The notes under the pieces were generated by a model. That model was not told the origin of the DNA. It searched no databases and saw only the letters and a list, made by a program, of their open reading frames with translations. A stretch of DNA of 64,000 nt from Punica granatum (lineage: Eukaryota > Streptophyta > Magnoliopsida > Myrtales > Lythraceae). The stretch covers positions 1 to 64,000 of the forward strand of contig NW_022204288.1 in assembly GCF_007655135.1 (NCBI RefSeq), read 5' to 3'. Shown here piece by piece: positions 1 to 12,772 of the stretch; position 1 is the stretch's first letter, and every line of letters begins with the position of its first letter. The translations under genes and the position numbers were made by a program.

Positions 1-244
1 CGGCGGAGGAGGACTCGTACGCGTACTATAGATAGCCATCTCTCTCAGGGGTCATGTACGAGTCTTCTCCTTTCGTGTCGATCAAGCATGTTCTCAAGAT
101 AAGCAATGCTTATGGACCGCGGTCCTCTTTGTTCATATTATGTTTTGTAGTCTGTACATCACGGTCAGAATAATTACCCCGTGTATGAACGGTCACATTT
201 GAGAGGCCAAACTCATGGATGAGAAAAAGAATTCAAACACCCCT

Positions 245-715
245 TTGCTTGTTTTGGACCTTGTTTTTTTTGATTTTAACTCAATACATACACAATAAAA
301 TAACATATTTCCCAAGTCAAAATTTTAACTTTAACTTCAACTCAACACGCTACATAATAAAAACACACGTTTCCCAAGTCAAATTTATAATCCCACTCAT
401 TTGCCATTTTCCACAATTAAAATCAAATTACTTGAACTCTGAATCCAAACGCACCGTTAATTTAACTCTAACTTTAACTCTACTCATTACACGATAAAAA
501 TTAACAATACAATTATGACTTTTTCATTTTTTCAATTTTTTAACCATTCAATTTAATTTTTAATAATTAATTATCTTAACTATCAATTACTTTTTTCAAA
601 ACAATACAATGATTACTTCTCTCAATTATAATTACTCTTTCATACTTTTCCTCTAATTCAACAATACAATCTTTATAACCTAATTAAAATCAAAACTCAA
701 CTATCTAAAACCAAT
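245..715. repeat. Tourist-like MITE pair, copy 1
   Basis: AT-rich segment built from short runs of the form TTTAACTTTAACTC, with a MITE-style internal end at about 440-457 (TGAATCCAAACGCACCG). The same order of sequence recurs at 41843-42330, including the blocks around TCCCAAGTCAAATTTATAATCCC and TTAACAATACAATTA. In this copy a 30-40 bp stretch that separates the two halves in the other copy is absent. No coding potential. The class (PIF/Harbinger, Tourist-like) is inferred from the GTTTGG...CCAAAC ends seen best in the second copy. Confidence 0.55.
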
Positions 716-3127
716 TTTTGTGGATATAAAATATCTATCCTCCTCGGTGACTTCTTACCGATCAATGAAATTGATAAACATGTCCTTATGGATTTTAAAC
801 TCATGGGACCATGATCTCACACCAACATGTTACGATCATTTTTCTTAAATTAAGGGGCGAAAATTACACACAAATATTTGAAATTAATAATTTAATAATC
901 ACTTCTTTCTTTTTATTTTCTCTAAAAAAGAATTAAAAGAAGGACAAGAAAAAAAAAACTATGGAGTCTTTTTCGTACAGTGCACATGATCCTGCGGTCC
1001 CGCTGTCGGGGAGCTCCTGTCCACCGGTCACTGATATTTCAGGCTTCCTATTGATCACTGTAATTTCCTTTTTCTTTTTTTCTTTTTCTTTTTTTATTTT
1101 CCCCATTTTTAGCCTAATATATTAGTCCGTGGGTAAAACAATTTAATAAGTAAGTAGGACAGTAAATACTGGTGGAGGACCACACGAAGGTTCCTACGTG
1201 TTCGTCTGCTACTAAGGTCGTTCGGCATTCGACAGTCGTGGCAACCAGAGCAATCGTAAAGTATCAATGTTAGCAGTTGTGTCCAGAACGCATGTACGAT
1301 CTCACGGAAAAAAGAAGAGGGAATGTTACGTATTTATTAATCATATTCGTGATGTTCATATATATTGTGTAAAGTGAAATTAAATACTGGTGTTTTATAG
1401 GTAATAAATTCTCGCGATGGTAATGCACTGGTCAGATTACAGAAATATATGGGACACGTTCAGTTGGAAGAAGAATTCATCCGTCTTTACTTGGTGATAA
1501 TTATGGATATTCAATAGTACGACATCAAGAGCATGAAAAATTGTCAAAATGTAATGCTGCGTATGATTTGTACGTAACATTTTAAAATTAAATTTTAATT
1601 TTAAAAAAGAGTGGTATAAATGGTTATGTATGGAGTTCATTTTATGACTTTGTATGAGTTATGTGATTTTAATTTTAAAAAATAGTAGTATAAATGGGGC
1701 TTATCCTTTGACTTTGTATGAATTATTTTGTTTTATTATTGGTAGAATTTTATTTTGTTATGAATAAAATTAAGTTAAAGGAAGATTTTAAAATTCATCT
1801 CCGAATCCAAATAGAACAATTCTAGGAACCATTGAATATGTAGCTAAGGAAATTTATGTGGTTTTAAAGTAAAATTTTAAAATCAGATCAAAAGGAGTGA
1901 TATAAATGAGGCTCACCCATTCATTTTGAATGAATTATTTTATTTTATTGTGAAAAATGAGTGATATAAATTGAGCTCACCATTTGATTTTGTATAAATT
2001 ATTTTATTTTATTATGAATAAGATTAAATTAAAGTGAAATTTCAAAATTCGACTTTGAAACCAAATAAGCCATTCGACTTTTCTGGTGTGGTTGTAGTAG
2101 ATTCACAACTTTTTTCCATCAAAAATGGAATATTCCCCAAGCAAGATGCGATTCTGCCTATTTAAAATTTCCACATTTTTTATAGGTGTATTTAAATATT
2201 CACATGTTCATCTAGCTTTATATAATTTAAGCGACTTCATTATTTCAATTACTTTTTTTTTCCCTTCTCTTCTTTTTCAAGACAAGGATATTTCCATACA
2301 AGTTAAAAATTCAAAATCCAATTAACGGCGTAGAACTATCGGAATTTTCGCTAAGTTGCAGACACAGAGAGCAACTTGGAGTATCACATCCTGCTTCCGA
2401 AAGAGATCTCTCTCATCTTCGGAATCCAATTAGATCTTCGTGAACTATTTGGTCACATAAAATTGGTGAACGTAAAATTCCCTTCTCATCTTCTATCCGT
2501 GGACACGAAACAAGAATAATGTAAATATATTGCCCGATGGGATCATGAATCACAATCGTAAACTGTCACATGGATTTTCTTTTATCAATTGTGAGGACCA
2601 GATCTGAAAACCCATTTGCTGCACGTGCAGATCGGACAAATTAAGGACCAATAACAGATAAGATAGATAATTAATTAAATTGAAAATTTCACATTAAAAA
2701 AAAGAGCGAGAGAGAGAGAGAGAGAGAGAGACCAAGCTTATCAAATAATTTCAAATAAATTGTTTGAAAACAAAAAACAAAAGGACAAGTTGAGTCTGAC
2801 AGATGATCCCTACTTAAGATTCCGAATCTTGCCCATCCATAATTTTTTTAATATATATATTTCAATTAGTTACGGAAATACATGTTTCTCCGTTTTCCCT
2901 AAATTTCCAATTTTTCTACTTGAAGTGATAAGAGGGAATGAAGATAATATAGACTTCTTTGCAAACTAATTCTCATAATAGATTTTTATACTATATTATT
3001 TATTTATTTACATTTCTTAAAATATTTTGATTAGTTTGATTGAAATCCCTGGTCCAATAAAAAAAATAATATTATTCTTCTTTTTACATATATTCACAAA
3101 ACATTTTAATCTATTTGATTTAAGTCC
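716..3127. other. AT-rich spacer without recognisable genes
   Basis: No open reading frame here has the length, codon use or motifs of a gene. The segment contains A/T homopolymer runs and a (GA)n microsatellite at about 2706-2731. Around 1620-2060 a short phrase ending in GAGTG/AGTA-TATAAAT followed by ACTTTGTATGAATTATTTT is repeated imperfectly several times, which looks like an old decayed repeat. I see no RNA gene. Confidence 0.5.
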
Positions 3128-3144
3128 TTAATCCAATAAAGGAT

Positions 3145-3456
3145 TTTTTTGATGAATAAAATGTTAGGTCAGGTTATTAGCCCGCTGTGACTACCTCAAC
3201 TAATGGAACCTAACCATCGCGAAATATTCATTTCGCTATAGCTCGCTGAGACTTTAGCCCAACTTAGTAACCGTAGCCCCACCAACACACTAATGAATTA
3301 AGTCCAAGACCCACTGGATCAAGTATTATAGACTGGCTATCACCATCCCATAATACACTCACATAGTGACGAGTTTTATATCCTTAGTGAGGTTTGAACT
3401 CGTAATGTTCAAGTGAAGCGCTTGAAACTTAATCACTAGACTACCGTGCTAATGAT
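3145..3456 (-). mobile_element. tRNA-derived SINE with imperfect target-site duplication
   Basis: Read on the minus strand, the element starts near 3456 with a tRNA-like head. An A-box-like stretch (TAGTCTAGTGATTAAG) is followed about 30 bases later by a B-box-like GAGTTCAAACCTC. A roughly 230-base body follows, ending in a run of A residues (seen as T on the plus strand at 3144-3150). The flanks 3128-3144 and 3457-3473 match at 15 of 17 positions, as expected of a target-site duplication from LINE-type retrotransposition. The head does not form a full tRNA, so it is not called as a tRNA gene. The family name is unknown to me. Confidence 0.75.
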
Positions 3457-3473
3457 TTAATCTAATAGAGGAT

Positions 3474-5619
3474 AGGTGAAAAGTTATAACACTATTACCA
3501 TTCATCCTTAAACGTTTGCTCATCCATAAATCCCCAAGGGTTGGTATGCTTGGTTAAAAAAATAAAAATAAAGGATGTAGGTCAAGGATCAATTCTACTT
3601 CAAATCGGTGTGTAGCCAACAACTGATTTGATTAGTAACTTACTATAATCCGTTTATCTACAGTGATCTTTAATCATAAATATTTTTAAAAATATAAATA
3701 CTAAAATAATTTAAATAGTAAAAATAATTGAAAATTAAATTCACAAAACTAAAATATCCACAAAAATCGACTTCAATTTACATTTGACTCTTAAAAATTG
3801 CATCCAACATAACCGAACTCGATTGATTTTTATGTAGATTTCAGTTAAACGAATCAAAAAACAGGTATAGTAAATAAAGCACAGGAGTATCACTAGGGGT
3901 ATGAAAATTGACTTTAATTTACGCTTGATTCCTAAGAATTTCATCCAAAATAACCGAATTGATTAATTTCTACATAGAATTCATTATTTTTTAAAATATT
4001 GATTAACAGGTTAATTGAATTGGCAAAACGACTAAGATTTTTTTTAATGATTATCCGGTTATATTATTTTTATGGTGTTTTTAAAAGAGTTTAAAGAATA
4101 GGGATTGAATTGAAATAATTTTACATAAAAAAAAGTCTAAATTGAGAATTATTTTCAAATTAAATCTAATTTAAAAATAAGTTTTAAAAAGAAGTCTAAT
4201 TTTGTGGGAAAAAAAACTCATCATTGTCCTCGATCGATGAAATGCCAAAGGACAGACTGCAACACACGTGCCGAGAGGTCATTCGCCGAACAAAAGTGAC
4301 ATGGCCTCACACTCCTCAATTTTCTAATAAAACGGACCTATAAGAAGCCCCCAAGCTAAAAAGCATACATCTCAATTGAGATTTACGTGTTTTGTGGACG
4401 AATCATCTGATGGCAGAACATTGTTTGTTTTGTCCGGACAGTCAACAGAAAACGAACACGCGCGCACACGGCATTGGTTGCTGGTTCCTCTGCTCTAAAG
4501 GAAGTTTCGTTCCGTGGATGTTTCTATATTACGATTATCCTTTCGCTCATTTATGGTCAAGACCTTTTTTTTTTCTGTTTGATTTAAGAAAATAGATGAT
4601 AAATTAAAAAAATTATAGAAAATAAAAACAGATAGCAAAAACAACAACCAGACAAATGATCTACCTTCGCATTCAATATTTCACTCCAACAAGGGAAACA
4701 AGCCAAAAAAAAAAAGTGCAGCGGATGGATGGAGTTTATCTAGTCCTCTCCAATCAAATATCGATTAATTAATAAAATAAACAAACAAAAGTTTGAAAAA
4801 ATTTTGAAGGTTAGATTATAGAAATAATAAATTAAGTATTCACTTTTGGATTATTAGTATTATTATTATCGTTGTTGGTGCTGCTACTGCTGCTGCTATT
4901 ATTTGAGATCGATGTATTATATATAGATTCTATAACATATATGCCAGGACAGAAGATTCAATTTCTTCTTGTTATTTATGCAAATATGATTAGAGATGAA
5001 CATATGGTAGGTGTAATAGGACAAGTGGTAGCTAAAATGCTAATGTGGGGTGCATGAATATACCTACCATAGGTCTGTTACAGCGAGTCAACAACCGAAG
5101 TCGTATTCGTTCAATTTTGACACGAATGCAGCAATCAACCTTATGTCGTTGTTCTTACCAAAAAAAAGAAAAACTTATGTCATAGTAAATCATTGATTTA
5201 ATCGCACAATTTCATCAAGCTAGTCAAATTGGGGCTAATTAAATTTATCCACGTGCGTAAAAAGATAACCCGTGAATGAACTTTCATATTAAAAAGAGAT
5301 TTTCCTCGAGATATGATTAATATTTTACGAGGAAGAAAGTCTTTTGAGATTAAGAAAAGGCAGAACATGATATCACAAAATGATGTTATCATATGAGCTA
5401 CTAGCTATGGTTATATTCTCCATAAGATATAGGAACATGGGCGGGAAAAGTGGCATGACTCTTGGAATATTGCTAAGTGATCCTCTTTTGTATTATTGCT
5501 AAAACAAAACAAAAAAAATAATATAATACATGTGAGAAGGTGGAGCTAATCAATCACATGAGTAAAATTACATTACGAGACCCAACTCTTACAAAAATTA
5601 CAACCATAGTCCTTATCTA
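3474..5619. other. AT-rich spacer
   Basis: No supported gene. It contains a short tandem similarity on the minus strand near 3750-3950: two stretches read CTTCAATTTACATTTGACTC and a diverged relative about 150 bases apart. A CACGTG (G-box-like) hexamer lies near 4265. Small ORFs here are rich in Phe, Leu and Tyr, as expected from AT-rich noncoding DNA. Confidence 0.45.
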
Positions 5620-6155
5620 AGGGGGTAAACAAATCGAACCCAGCCTGAATGTACTAGGATCAAGCTCGGCTTGTTAAGTAACTCGCGAACTTGGGTCCAA
5701 GCTTGAGCTTGCGCAAGCCTAAACCTCCAAGTTTGGGCTCGGCTCGTTGTAATAAACGAAGGTTGGAGTTAGCTCGTTTAGACTCGCCAACAATTAAAAC
5801 TCTATTCATGTTGGCTCGCAAGCTTGAACTCGAATGGGTTGAAATTTGTTCGAGCTCATTTAGGTTCATTATCAATACAAAATAATAATTCTATACTTAC
5901 AACCCACGCAACAAACAACATCATTGAAATATAATCTAAGTATCCAATGATGATAGTAATAATAATAATTATTATTATTATATATAAAATAAAATGCTCA
6001 TTTAGGATCGCGAGTTTCTTGAGTCGAAAACCATTGAGCTTGGCTCAGCTCATTTTACTGACGAACTCGAACTCATTAAGATCGAGTCAAATCTAAACTT
6101 TCATTGAGCCGAGCCCAAATAGTTCGCTAATCGTCTTATCTCATTTACACCCATA
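5620..6155. mobile_element. Non-autonomous hAT-like element
   Basis: The left end reads AGGGGGTAAACAAATCGAAC. The right end, complemented, reads ATGGGTGTAAATGAGATAAG, giving short imperfect terminal inverted repeats. The flanks CTTATCTA (5612-5619) and CTTATCGC (6156-6163) agree at 6 of 8 positions, the expected size of a hAT target duplication. The interior is rich in GCTCG and CTCGAG-like subterminal words on both strands, where a hAT transposase would bind. No transposase is encoded. The class assignment is an inference. Confidence 0.55.
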
Positions 6156-7900
6156 CTTATCGCTAAGGTGAGAACTATTACTATTCGCTTCCTTAAAATA
6201 TATGTAGCCACAATGACATATGTGACAAGAAATTAAAATATATAATATGCCGCACTCTATTTTGTCCATGTACTAGTTAATCAATTACAACTTCACGATG
6301 TTTGTGCAGCTAATGAAGATCGGGTTTTTCAGTTTCATCCGACAACTATGGTAAGTTGCTCAGTTGTTGTGCTCTGCTATTATCAAACTGTACTGTGACT
6401 TTATTTGTTAAAAATAAATAGTTGATGAGATGGGAAGTTCAACATTAGAGAATGTGTTCCTATTTAGGGAGCGATAAAGAGTAAATAGAATCCAAAATAC
6501 GGGACTTAAATGCAAAAGTTTTCCTTATTATCAAGAAATTGCAGCTCAGTCCTTTTCCCTCATTTGATTAGCGAGATGGAGAAGTTGGCTAACCTCCCTA
6601 ATAAACATTTATAAATACTAAATAGACAATCTATGCACCCACCGATTAAAAGCCTATTTTCTATGGCAAATAATTGAAGGGTTTAAATTAATTGAACGGT
6701 ATGAATAGTGTGACCTTTAATGAATCTTCCCCGGATGAAGGAGGAGAAACAAAAGAAATAAAAAATATATATTCTAGAAAAATGGAAAAGAAAAAGAGGA
6801 AAATAAGATTAAAATTATTATTGGGAAGAATCTTTTGGTGTCGTCTTCGACCGTACAATTTGATTGGGCCCGGGCCAAGGCCGGTTGGAAGGCGAAGGAA
6901 CGCACAAATCGACCTAAATTATTGGCCATTTGCAGGCACAATTACGAAAAGGCCCAGCTCCAAAGCAACTCAAGGCCGAAACTCAACCACCACACCTCCT
7001 TCTCTCCTAATAACCCAAAAGAAAAAAAAATCATAAAAAAAAGAAAAAAGAAATTATATTTTTGTGTGTACCACAATTTTTTTTTTCTTGGGTGCAAAGT
7101 GTGTACTACAATTAGTCTTTCTAAGTCGAGGTGGACACCGGAGCTTCGTGTATCGATTGCCATGTTGCATCTTTTGACTGATGTTGAACCGTGAAAGAGA
7201 GTTTAGATTATGAGAACTAGAAATTGATCAACACTAGTGATGTAAACAGATGGATTCCTTGGTTGCCAAGCGTGGGCTATTAGCGGACTCAATTGAAACA
7301 CCCGGAAACTTGGAATCCTTTTGGATTGTTGTTACTATTGAGAAGGGCGTTTCGAAGTTGTGAAACTTCATTTGTTTATTCCAAGCATATTAATAATAGA
7401 AGACGCTAATTGCAAGGGTCTTTTACAATGCTCGCTCGTATTGATAGATACAACTTTATTGCCAATGGAAAAAATTTTGACATCCTCCACAAGCTAAGGC
7501 GATAATTCTATTTCTGATGGGAAAAAAGATATGCGAATTACATCATCGATGTGGAAATTCAATTTCTTACGCTCGCTCGATCATCGTATAATAATTTCAA
7601 AAAGTTCCCCTATACAATAATTATATATGTTTTTTTCCTAGCCAAGGGATATACATGTAATTACATTCCGGCGGCCAAACTAAAAAATTTACACGCCCCC
7701 GAAAAAAAAAATGGTACTAGTTATTATACAGTATATAATTTTTGGGACCACTAAATTATTATTATTATTATTAATTAAAAATAACAAGCGAAAAATATAG
7801 AAATAAATAAAGAATTATTATGTTAGTTAAAAAGAAAAAATAAAATAAAATGAAAACGAAAATTCCTCCCCTGCCCCTTACATGATTACATCTCTCCTCT
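6156..7900. other. Spacer and distal promoter region upstream of the GGP gene
   Basis: No recognisable gene. ORFs between 6690 and 7200 overlap each other in two frames and on both strands, and their products are low-complexity Lys/Arg-rich peptides, so they are treated as chance. The last few hundred bases (AT-rich with polyA/T tracts) form the distal promoter of the downstream gene. Confidence 0.45.
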
Positions 7901-7910
7901 GCTTGGTTCC

Positions 7911-7917
7911 TATATAA
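7911..7917 (+). promoter_or_regulatory. TATA box of the GGP gene
   Basis: TATATAA is followed about 30 bases later by a C/T-rich stretch (near 7940-7990) that would suit the transcription start. That gives a leader of roughly 540 bases before the main ATG at 8491, consistent with the long uORF-bearing leaders of plant GGP genes. Confidence 0.6.
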
Positions 7918-8101
7918 CCGACCTGCCATCTTCCATCCACTTTCGTCTTCACCGGCCAAAGCTCCTCGTCACATCTTTTCTCTTCCTCCGGCGACTTCCT
8001 TCCCCTCTGCAGGCTTGCAGGTCAGCGAAACCCTAGAGAGAAAAGATCAGTCATTGTTGTTGAGGGGGGTAAAACCCGGGAGCAGACGAGTTGCAGACAT
8101 C

Positions 8102-8320
8102 ACGGCTATACACGGTGCACCGCGGCCCCTCCTACTTCATGCCCGCTCCATCCGTCGTAAGGGCTGTTGCAGCGGCGCTCTGAGCGAGCACTCCATCAGC
8201 TGCAACCCCTCGCCGCACGGAGGCCGCGGCGCCCTCCCCTCCGAAGGCGGCAGCCCCTCCGACCTCCTCTTCCTCGCCGGCGGCGGCAACAGCACCCTCC
8301 TCTCCGCAATCTGCTTCTAG
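8102..8320 (+). promoter_or_regulatory. Conserved non-AUG uORF in the GGP leader (ascorbate feedback)
   Basis: An open frame in the 5' leader ends at the TAG at 8318-8320, 170 bases before the main ATG. The frame also contains an ATG at 8015, but plant GGP/VTC2 leaders are known to carry a uORF that begins at a non-canonical ACG and stalls ribosomes when ascorbate is high. An in-frame ACG lies at 8102-8104 (ATC ACG GCT), giving 72 residues. The peptide contains the stretches GCCSGALSEHSI and PSEGGSPSDLLFLAGGG. It is strongly GC-rich compared with its flanks and clearly selected at the peptide level. Start choice is inferred from family knowledge; the ORF and its position are seen directly. 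Confidence 0.85.
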
Positions 8321-8490
8321 ATTTCTCAATTCCTTAGTGTTTCCTGCAGATTAGTTTTGTGTAATCGTAAGCGTACTGTTTAGAGAGAATTTTTGAACTG
8401 GGTCCTGCGTGCTTGGGTGGGGATCTTCGCGGGTAGTTGGTGTTTTCGGGGATAAAGCTGAGGAGGAGGAATCTCAGTTTGTCCGGAAAG

Positions 8491-10774
8491 ATGATGCTCA
8501 GGATCAAGAGGGTTCCGACCATCGTGTCGAACTTCCAGGCTGAGGACGCCGGCGCTCGCTCTGGTTGCGGCCGGAACTGCCTCAAGAGCTGCTGCATTCA
8601 AGGTAAGGTTTGCCGTTATTGTCTGCAATTTAGTTTTTTTTTTTTTTCATGGTGGATTTCTGATTTACTAGTTGTCTTTGTGAATGCAAATGACAGGGGC
8701 AAAGCTCCCGCTTTATGCCTTCAAGAAAGAGAACTCCGTTGATGGAGAGAAGGCGCAAGAGAAGAAGGAGCCTCCCGTCGAGTTTCTTGACTCGCTCCTT
8801 CTCGGGGAGGTAAAGATTTTTGTTATTGCATGGAGGAAATTGAGCCCCAAGTTGTGATTTTTATTCGAAGTTGCCACTTCCGATCATAAGGCTGAGATGT
8901 CCTTTTGTAACTTGATTGTAGTGGGAGGATCGGATGCAGAGAGGCCTCTTTCGCTATGACGTTACTGCCTGCGAGACTAAGGTGTGGCTTTGATTTGATC
9001 CTCTCTCTTCTGCAACTCTATTTTCCTAGTCCTGTTGGCATTTTGGTTTATCAGCTGTTTTAGGAGTGTCGACAGATATTAGGATAGATTATGCATGAGA
9101 GAATGTTATAGAATGCGAGTAATAATGGCTAGTGTACCGTTACCGGAGTTTCATAATTGTAATTCAAATTGAGCTGCGAGCACTCATGCTTCTACTTCCT
9201 TGCCATAAAAGTTGCATCAGGAGATACTTGTCTGATTAGTTTTGAGTTAGTCTGAGTGCCCGTATTGGTCTCCTATAGGTTATTCCTGGGGATTATGGAT
9301 TTGTAGCCCAGCTGAATGAGGGCCGTCATCTCAAAAAGCGGCCAACGGAGTTCCGTGTGGACAAGGTCCTGCAGCCCTTTGACGGAAACAAGTTCAACTT
9401 CACCAAAGTCGGACAAGAGGAGGTTCTCTTCCAGTTTGAAGCCAGCGAGGACGGGGATGTCCAGTTCTTCCCCAATGCTCCGATCGATGTTGATAACTCC
9501 CCCAGTGTTGTTGCCATCAATGTACACCAATTCACTTGACTACATCTCTAGCTCTTCCTAAGCTTGTTGCAAGTTTCTGGATTTACTGATTTGTGTTTTG
9601 TTGTGTTTCAATTTCAATTCAACTGAACAGGTCAGTCCAATCGAGTATGGGCATGTGCTGTTGATCCCTCGTATTTTTGAGTGCTTGCCTCAGAGGATTG
9701 ACCGTGAGAGCTTCTTGCTTGCTCTTTACATGGCTGCTGAGGCCGCTAATCCGTACTTCCGCCTGGGTTACAACAGCTTGGGGGCATTCGCGACCATCAA
9801 TCACCTTCACTTCCAGGTATGATTTTGCTATGGAATCATGTATTAAACTGTAATTAATCTGCTTGCCACACTAGTGGATGCGAGCCTGATGTTTTTTTTT
9901 TTAAATGGATGCAGGCTTACTACTTGGCCGTGCCCTTCCCGATTGAGAAGGCTTCTACAAAGAAAGTAACTACTCTTGATTCTGGTGTCAAGATCTCGGA
10001 GCTTGTGAACTACCCAGTCAGAGGTCTTGTCTTTGAGGGTGGAAACACCCTGCAAGATTTGTCCAACAACGTTTCAGAAGCCTGCAGCTGCCTTCAGGAT
10101 AACAACATCCCGTACAACGTCCTTATTGCTGACTGCGGGAGGCGAATCTTCCTCCTCCCACAGGTATGTCTCTTCTGCAATAATTAGGTATAGATTTACC
10201 GCTGCATTATCATGCACAGGAATTTGAAGTGGTCTGGCTATTGGTTCTACCAGGGTCTCAGAGGTCAAGGCAGGATTAGGGAAATTAATGTAGAAATAAT
10301 TTGCAAAACTACAAATCTAATACTATTCACTTAATTGGGGACTTAAATGCCTTCATTTTGATATTATGCTAATCTCTTTTAAGTTTGTAACTGCTCTTAT
10401 GTTCTACTGGTTGAATAAAACAGTGCTATGCTGAGAAACAAGCCCTCGGGGAAGTGAGTGCGGAGCTCCTCGACACACAGGTGAACCCTGCTGTATGGGA
10501 GATAAGTGGACACATTGTGCTGAAGAGGAGGGAGGACTTCGAGGGGGCATCGGAGGGGAACGCATGGAGGCTCCTTGCAGAAGTCTCCTTGTCTGAGGAG
10601 CGTTTCCAGGAGGTGAATGCCCTTATTTTCGAGGCCATCTCCAGCAACAGCAGGCTGCTCGAGGAGGAGGCAGCTGATCTTGCCAAGAACAGGGAGGAGA
10701 GCGGCCCCATCAAGGGAAGCTCTCGCCGCCCCACAATGGTGAGCGGGACCCAGGAGTGCTTGGTTCTGCAGTGA
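8491..10774 (+). CDS. VTC2: GDP-L-galactose phosphorylase (VTC2/GGP type), 7 coding exons
   Basis: Converts GDP-L-galactose and phosphate to L-galactose-1-phosphate and GDP, the first committed and main control step of ascorbate synthesis (Smirnoff-Wheeler pathway; cytosol and nucleus). Coding exons: 8491-8602, 8697-8809, 8922-8981, 9279-9521, 9631-9816, 9915-10163, 10424-10774. All introns are GT-AG, phases agree, and the product is 437 aa (about 440 is typical). The N-terminus MMLRIKRVPTIVSNFQ and the Cys-rich GCGRNCLKSCC are characteristic of the family. The HIT-type motif HLHFQ lies at about residues 234-238, with the first His the expected guanylylated nucleophile. Two ATGs are adjacent, and either could initiate. 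Translation is probably repressed by the leader uORF. VTC2 versus VTC5 orthology cannot be separated without a tree. Confidence 0.95.
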
Positions 10775-12772
10775 GGTGGAACAGAGCCGGCACGTGATAT
10801 TAAGTAGCACCTCATAGTTAAATAGCCAACTCCTGGCACATTGCGCCTGGTTTGGGTGTGCAAGGAATAAGCAAAAACTAGTGTTTTGCATCATTGCTCT
10901 TATCAGTGATGTTTTACTGTCTTCGCATATGTTGTTGCGGCTGTATGATGTTTTGGTGGTTTCCAGTCTGCGGTCTGATTGAGCCCGTTCTTGTTGGGCT
11001 ATTGTGAATGAAGATTTGCTGGTTTTCCTTTTCTTTCTGCAGCAACTTGGTTGTGCTCTCCTCCCTCTCTCAGCCTTGTAACAGTGTGCAACTCCTCTCG
11101 AGAATAAGAAACGCGGTAAGTTTGATTAAAAGGGACCCCGATCGGCATGAAGGTGGGTCTGTAAATTATTCTTCACCAGGGAGACGTTGTACAGATCTTT
11201 TGAGCTCGCGATAATAATGAGTCTTGAGAGGGCCTACATTCATGTTGAAGCTAGCGAGGCCACAAATTTGTTTGAATCAATACAAGTTTGCATCAGCAAG
11301 ACGATCAACTCCCGGTCATTTTCTGCAAAGTAGAAGAATCTTTTCGATAACGCCATCATTTAATCTACTTCTCTGCATAACAAGCAACCATAGACGTTGG
11401 AACCAATAAAAGGGATCGGGGAAGTCCTACGACTCCGGAGATCTCGCAATGTAATGGGTCGATTGCAGAGTCGAATTGATTCCGGTCGTGTAGATGATAC
11501 TGGTCAGGTCAGGTGATCTGTCTCTCTTCTACAACAATACTGATAAGACAAGTAGAAACAATGAGGAGTAAAGTGAGACAGGGAAAAAGTCTTAGGGGGG
11601 TAATTCTGAATTAATCCTTTCTTTGCAACACTAATCGGGTCAATCGGATCCGACTGCCTTCCTTCGCCCGCATCATTTCCACCGATTCTCTCTCTCCTGC
11701 TATTTCCATGTTCGTTCCTCCAAGCTTCCGCCCTCTTCCTCTCAGGTCTCCGAATCTTCCGTCCACGGTGAGTTCTCCTTCTCCATTTTATCAATTTGAA
11801 GACGTACTGCATTCTCTATATTGTATTCTTGATACAATTCTGCGCAGCCATTTGTGCTTTGATTCAGCTGAGATTGCTTTTGTTTGGTATTTGATTGTTG
11901 GATGGTGAAGCTGATTGGTATTCAGCTGTTGATTGGTTTTACTCAGCTAAGACTGCTTTTGTTTGGAAGATATGATCGGAGAGATTTAATCAGTTGTGAT
12001 GAAAGTAAAAGAAGAGACCTTCCAATGATTCATTGCGACTTGCTCAAGCTCTTGCCGTTTATTTATGGATTTTATTTTCGCCATGAAGTATTTGCTCGCT
12101 TTAGAAATGTGGGAATAGGAAGGTAAGCCGGAAGAACTGAACCACGAAAAACGTACGGCTGGCATCATCCTAAGATTCTGAAGTTGATTTTTATCGACTG
12201 TTTCAGACTGTAGATTCATAGAATTTTGAGATGAAGTAGGGAGTCCACTGGAAAATTCCAGTAATGGCGACCCAAAGTGCCTCAGTAGATTGTAATGCTC
12301 TTGAATTGTGTACTTCGATGTCAAGGATTCGATAGGAATATGTAACATAATGGCTCATGTGAGTATTGTCGTGATTCAATTGAAGCAGTTGCCATGACAA
12401 AGTTTTAGACTATAGTTGTCCTATGCTTTTGCTCTGAATTGCATTCCCGTTCAAGATCAAACAGGAAATACTGGAAATCTTAGTAGTTTTCATTACTTTT
12501 CCCAATTTGGGCAGTTAATCTCAGCTGTAGAGGTACTGCTAATGGTTTTGTACAAAGTTCCAGCTCCAGCCTCTTCTGTAACAATGCTCTAAATTGCTCG
12601 ATTGATTTTGCGAGGTGCTCATTACTTACGACTGCAGGAGCCAAATAAATTATCAAGCCAAATACAATTGCTCTGCTTTAATTTGCTTTTGAACTGCAGA
12701 GGGAGCGAAAGAGTGATGATTAGAAAACTTCAAATGTGGCGAAGTCTGTCTATTCCTTTAAAGAGTAATAAG
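10775..12772. other. GGP 3' UTR, spacer, and leader-like DNA of a broken gene
   Basis: About 10775-11040 is probable 3' UTR of the GGP gene. From about 11640 a C/T-rich, leader-like stretch ends in TCCACG|GTGAGT at 11761-11772, which looks like a 5' exon and donor. It may be the old 5' UTR exon of the LYR pseudogene that follows, with an acceptor near 12690 (TTGAACTGCAG). No intact coding frame is visible in between. Confidence 0.4.

Noticed and set aside
1..35. Possible 3' end of a coding frame (AEEDSYAYYR then TAG)
   Set aside because: Only eleven codons at the window edge; the GC-rich, codon-like look is suggestive but cannot be supported without upstream sequence.
3395..3456. tRNA gene suggested by A- and B-box-like words
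   Set aside because: No acceptor stem or anticodon arm can be formed; the body and A-tail show it is a SINE head.
6692..7194. Overlapping Lys/Arg-rich frames on the plus strand and an Phe-rich minus frame
   Set aside because: They overlap in several frames and are driven by polyA and purine runs.
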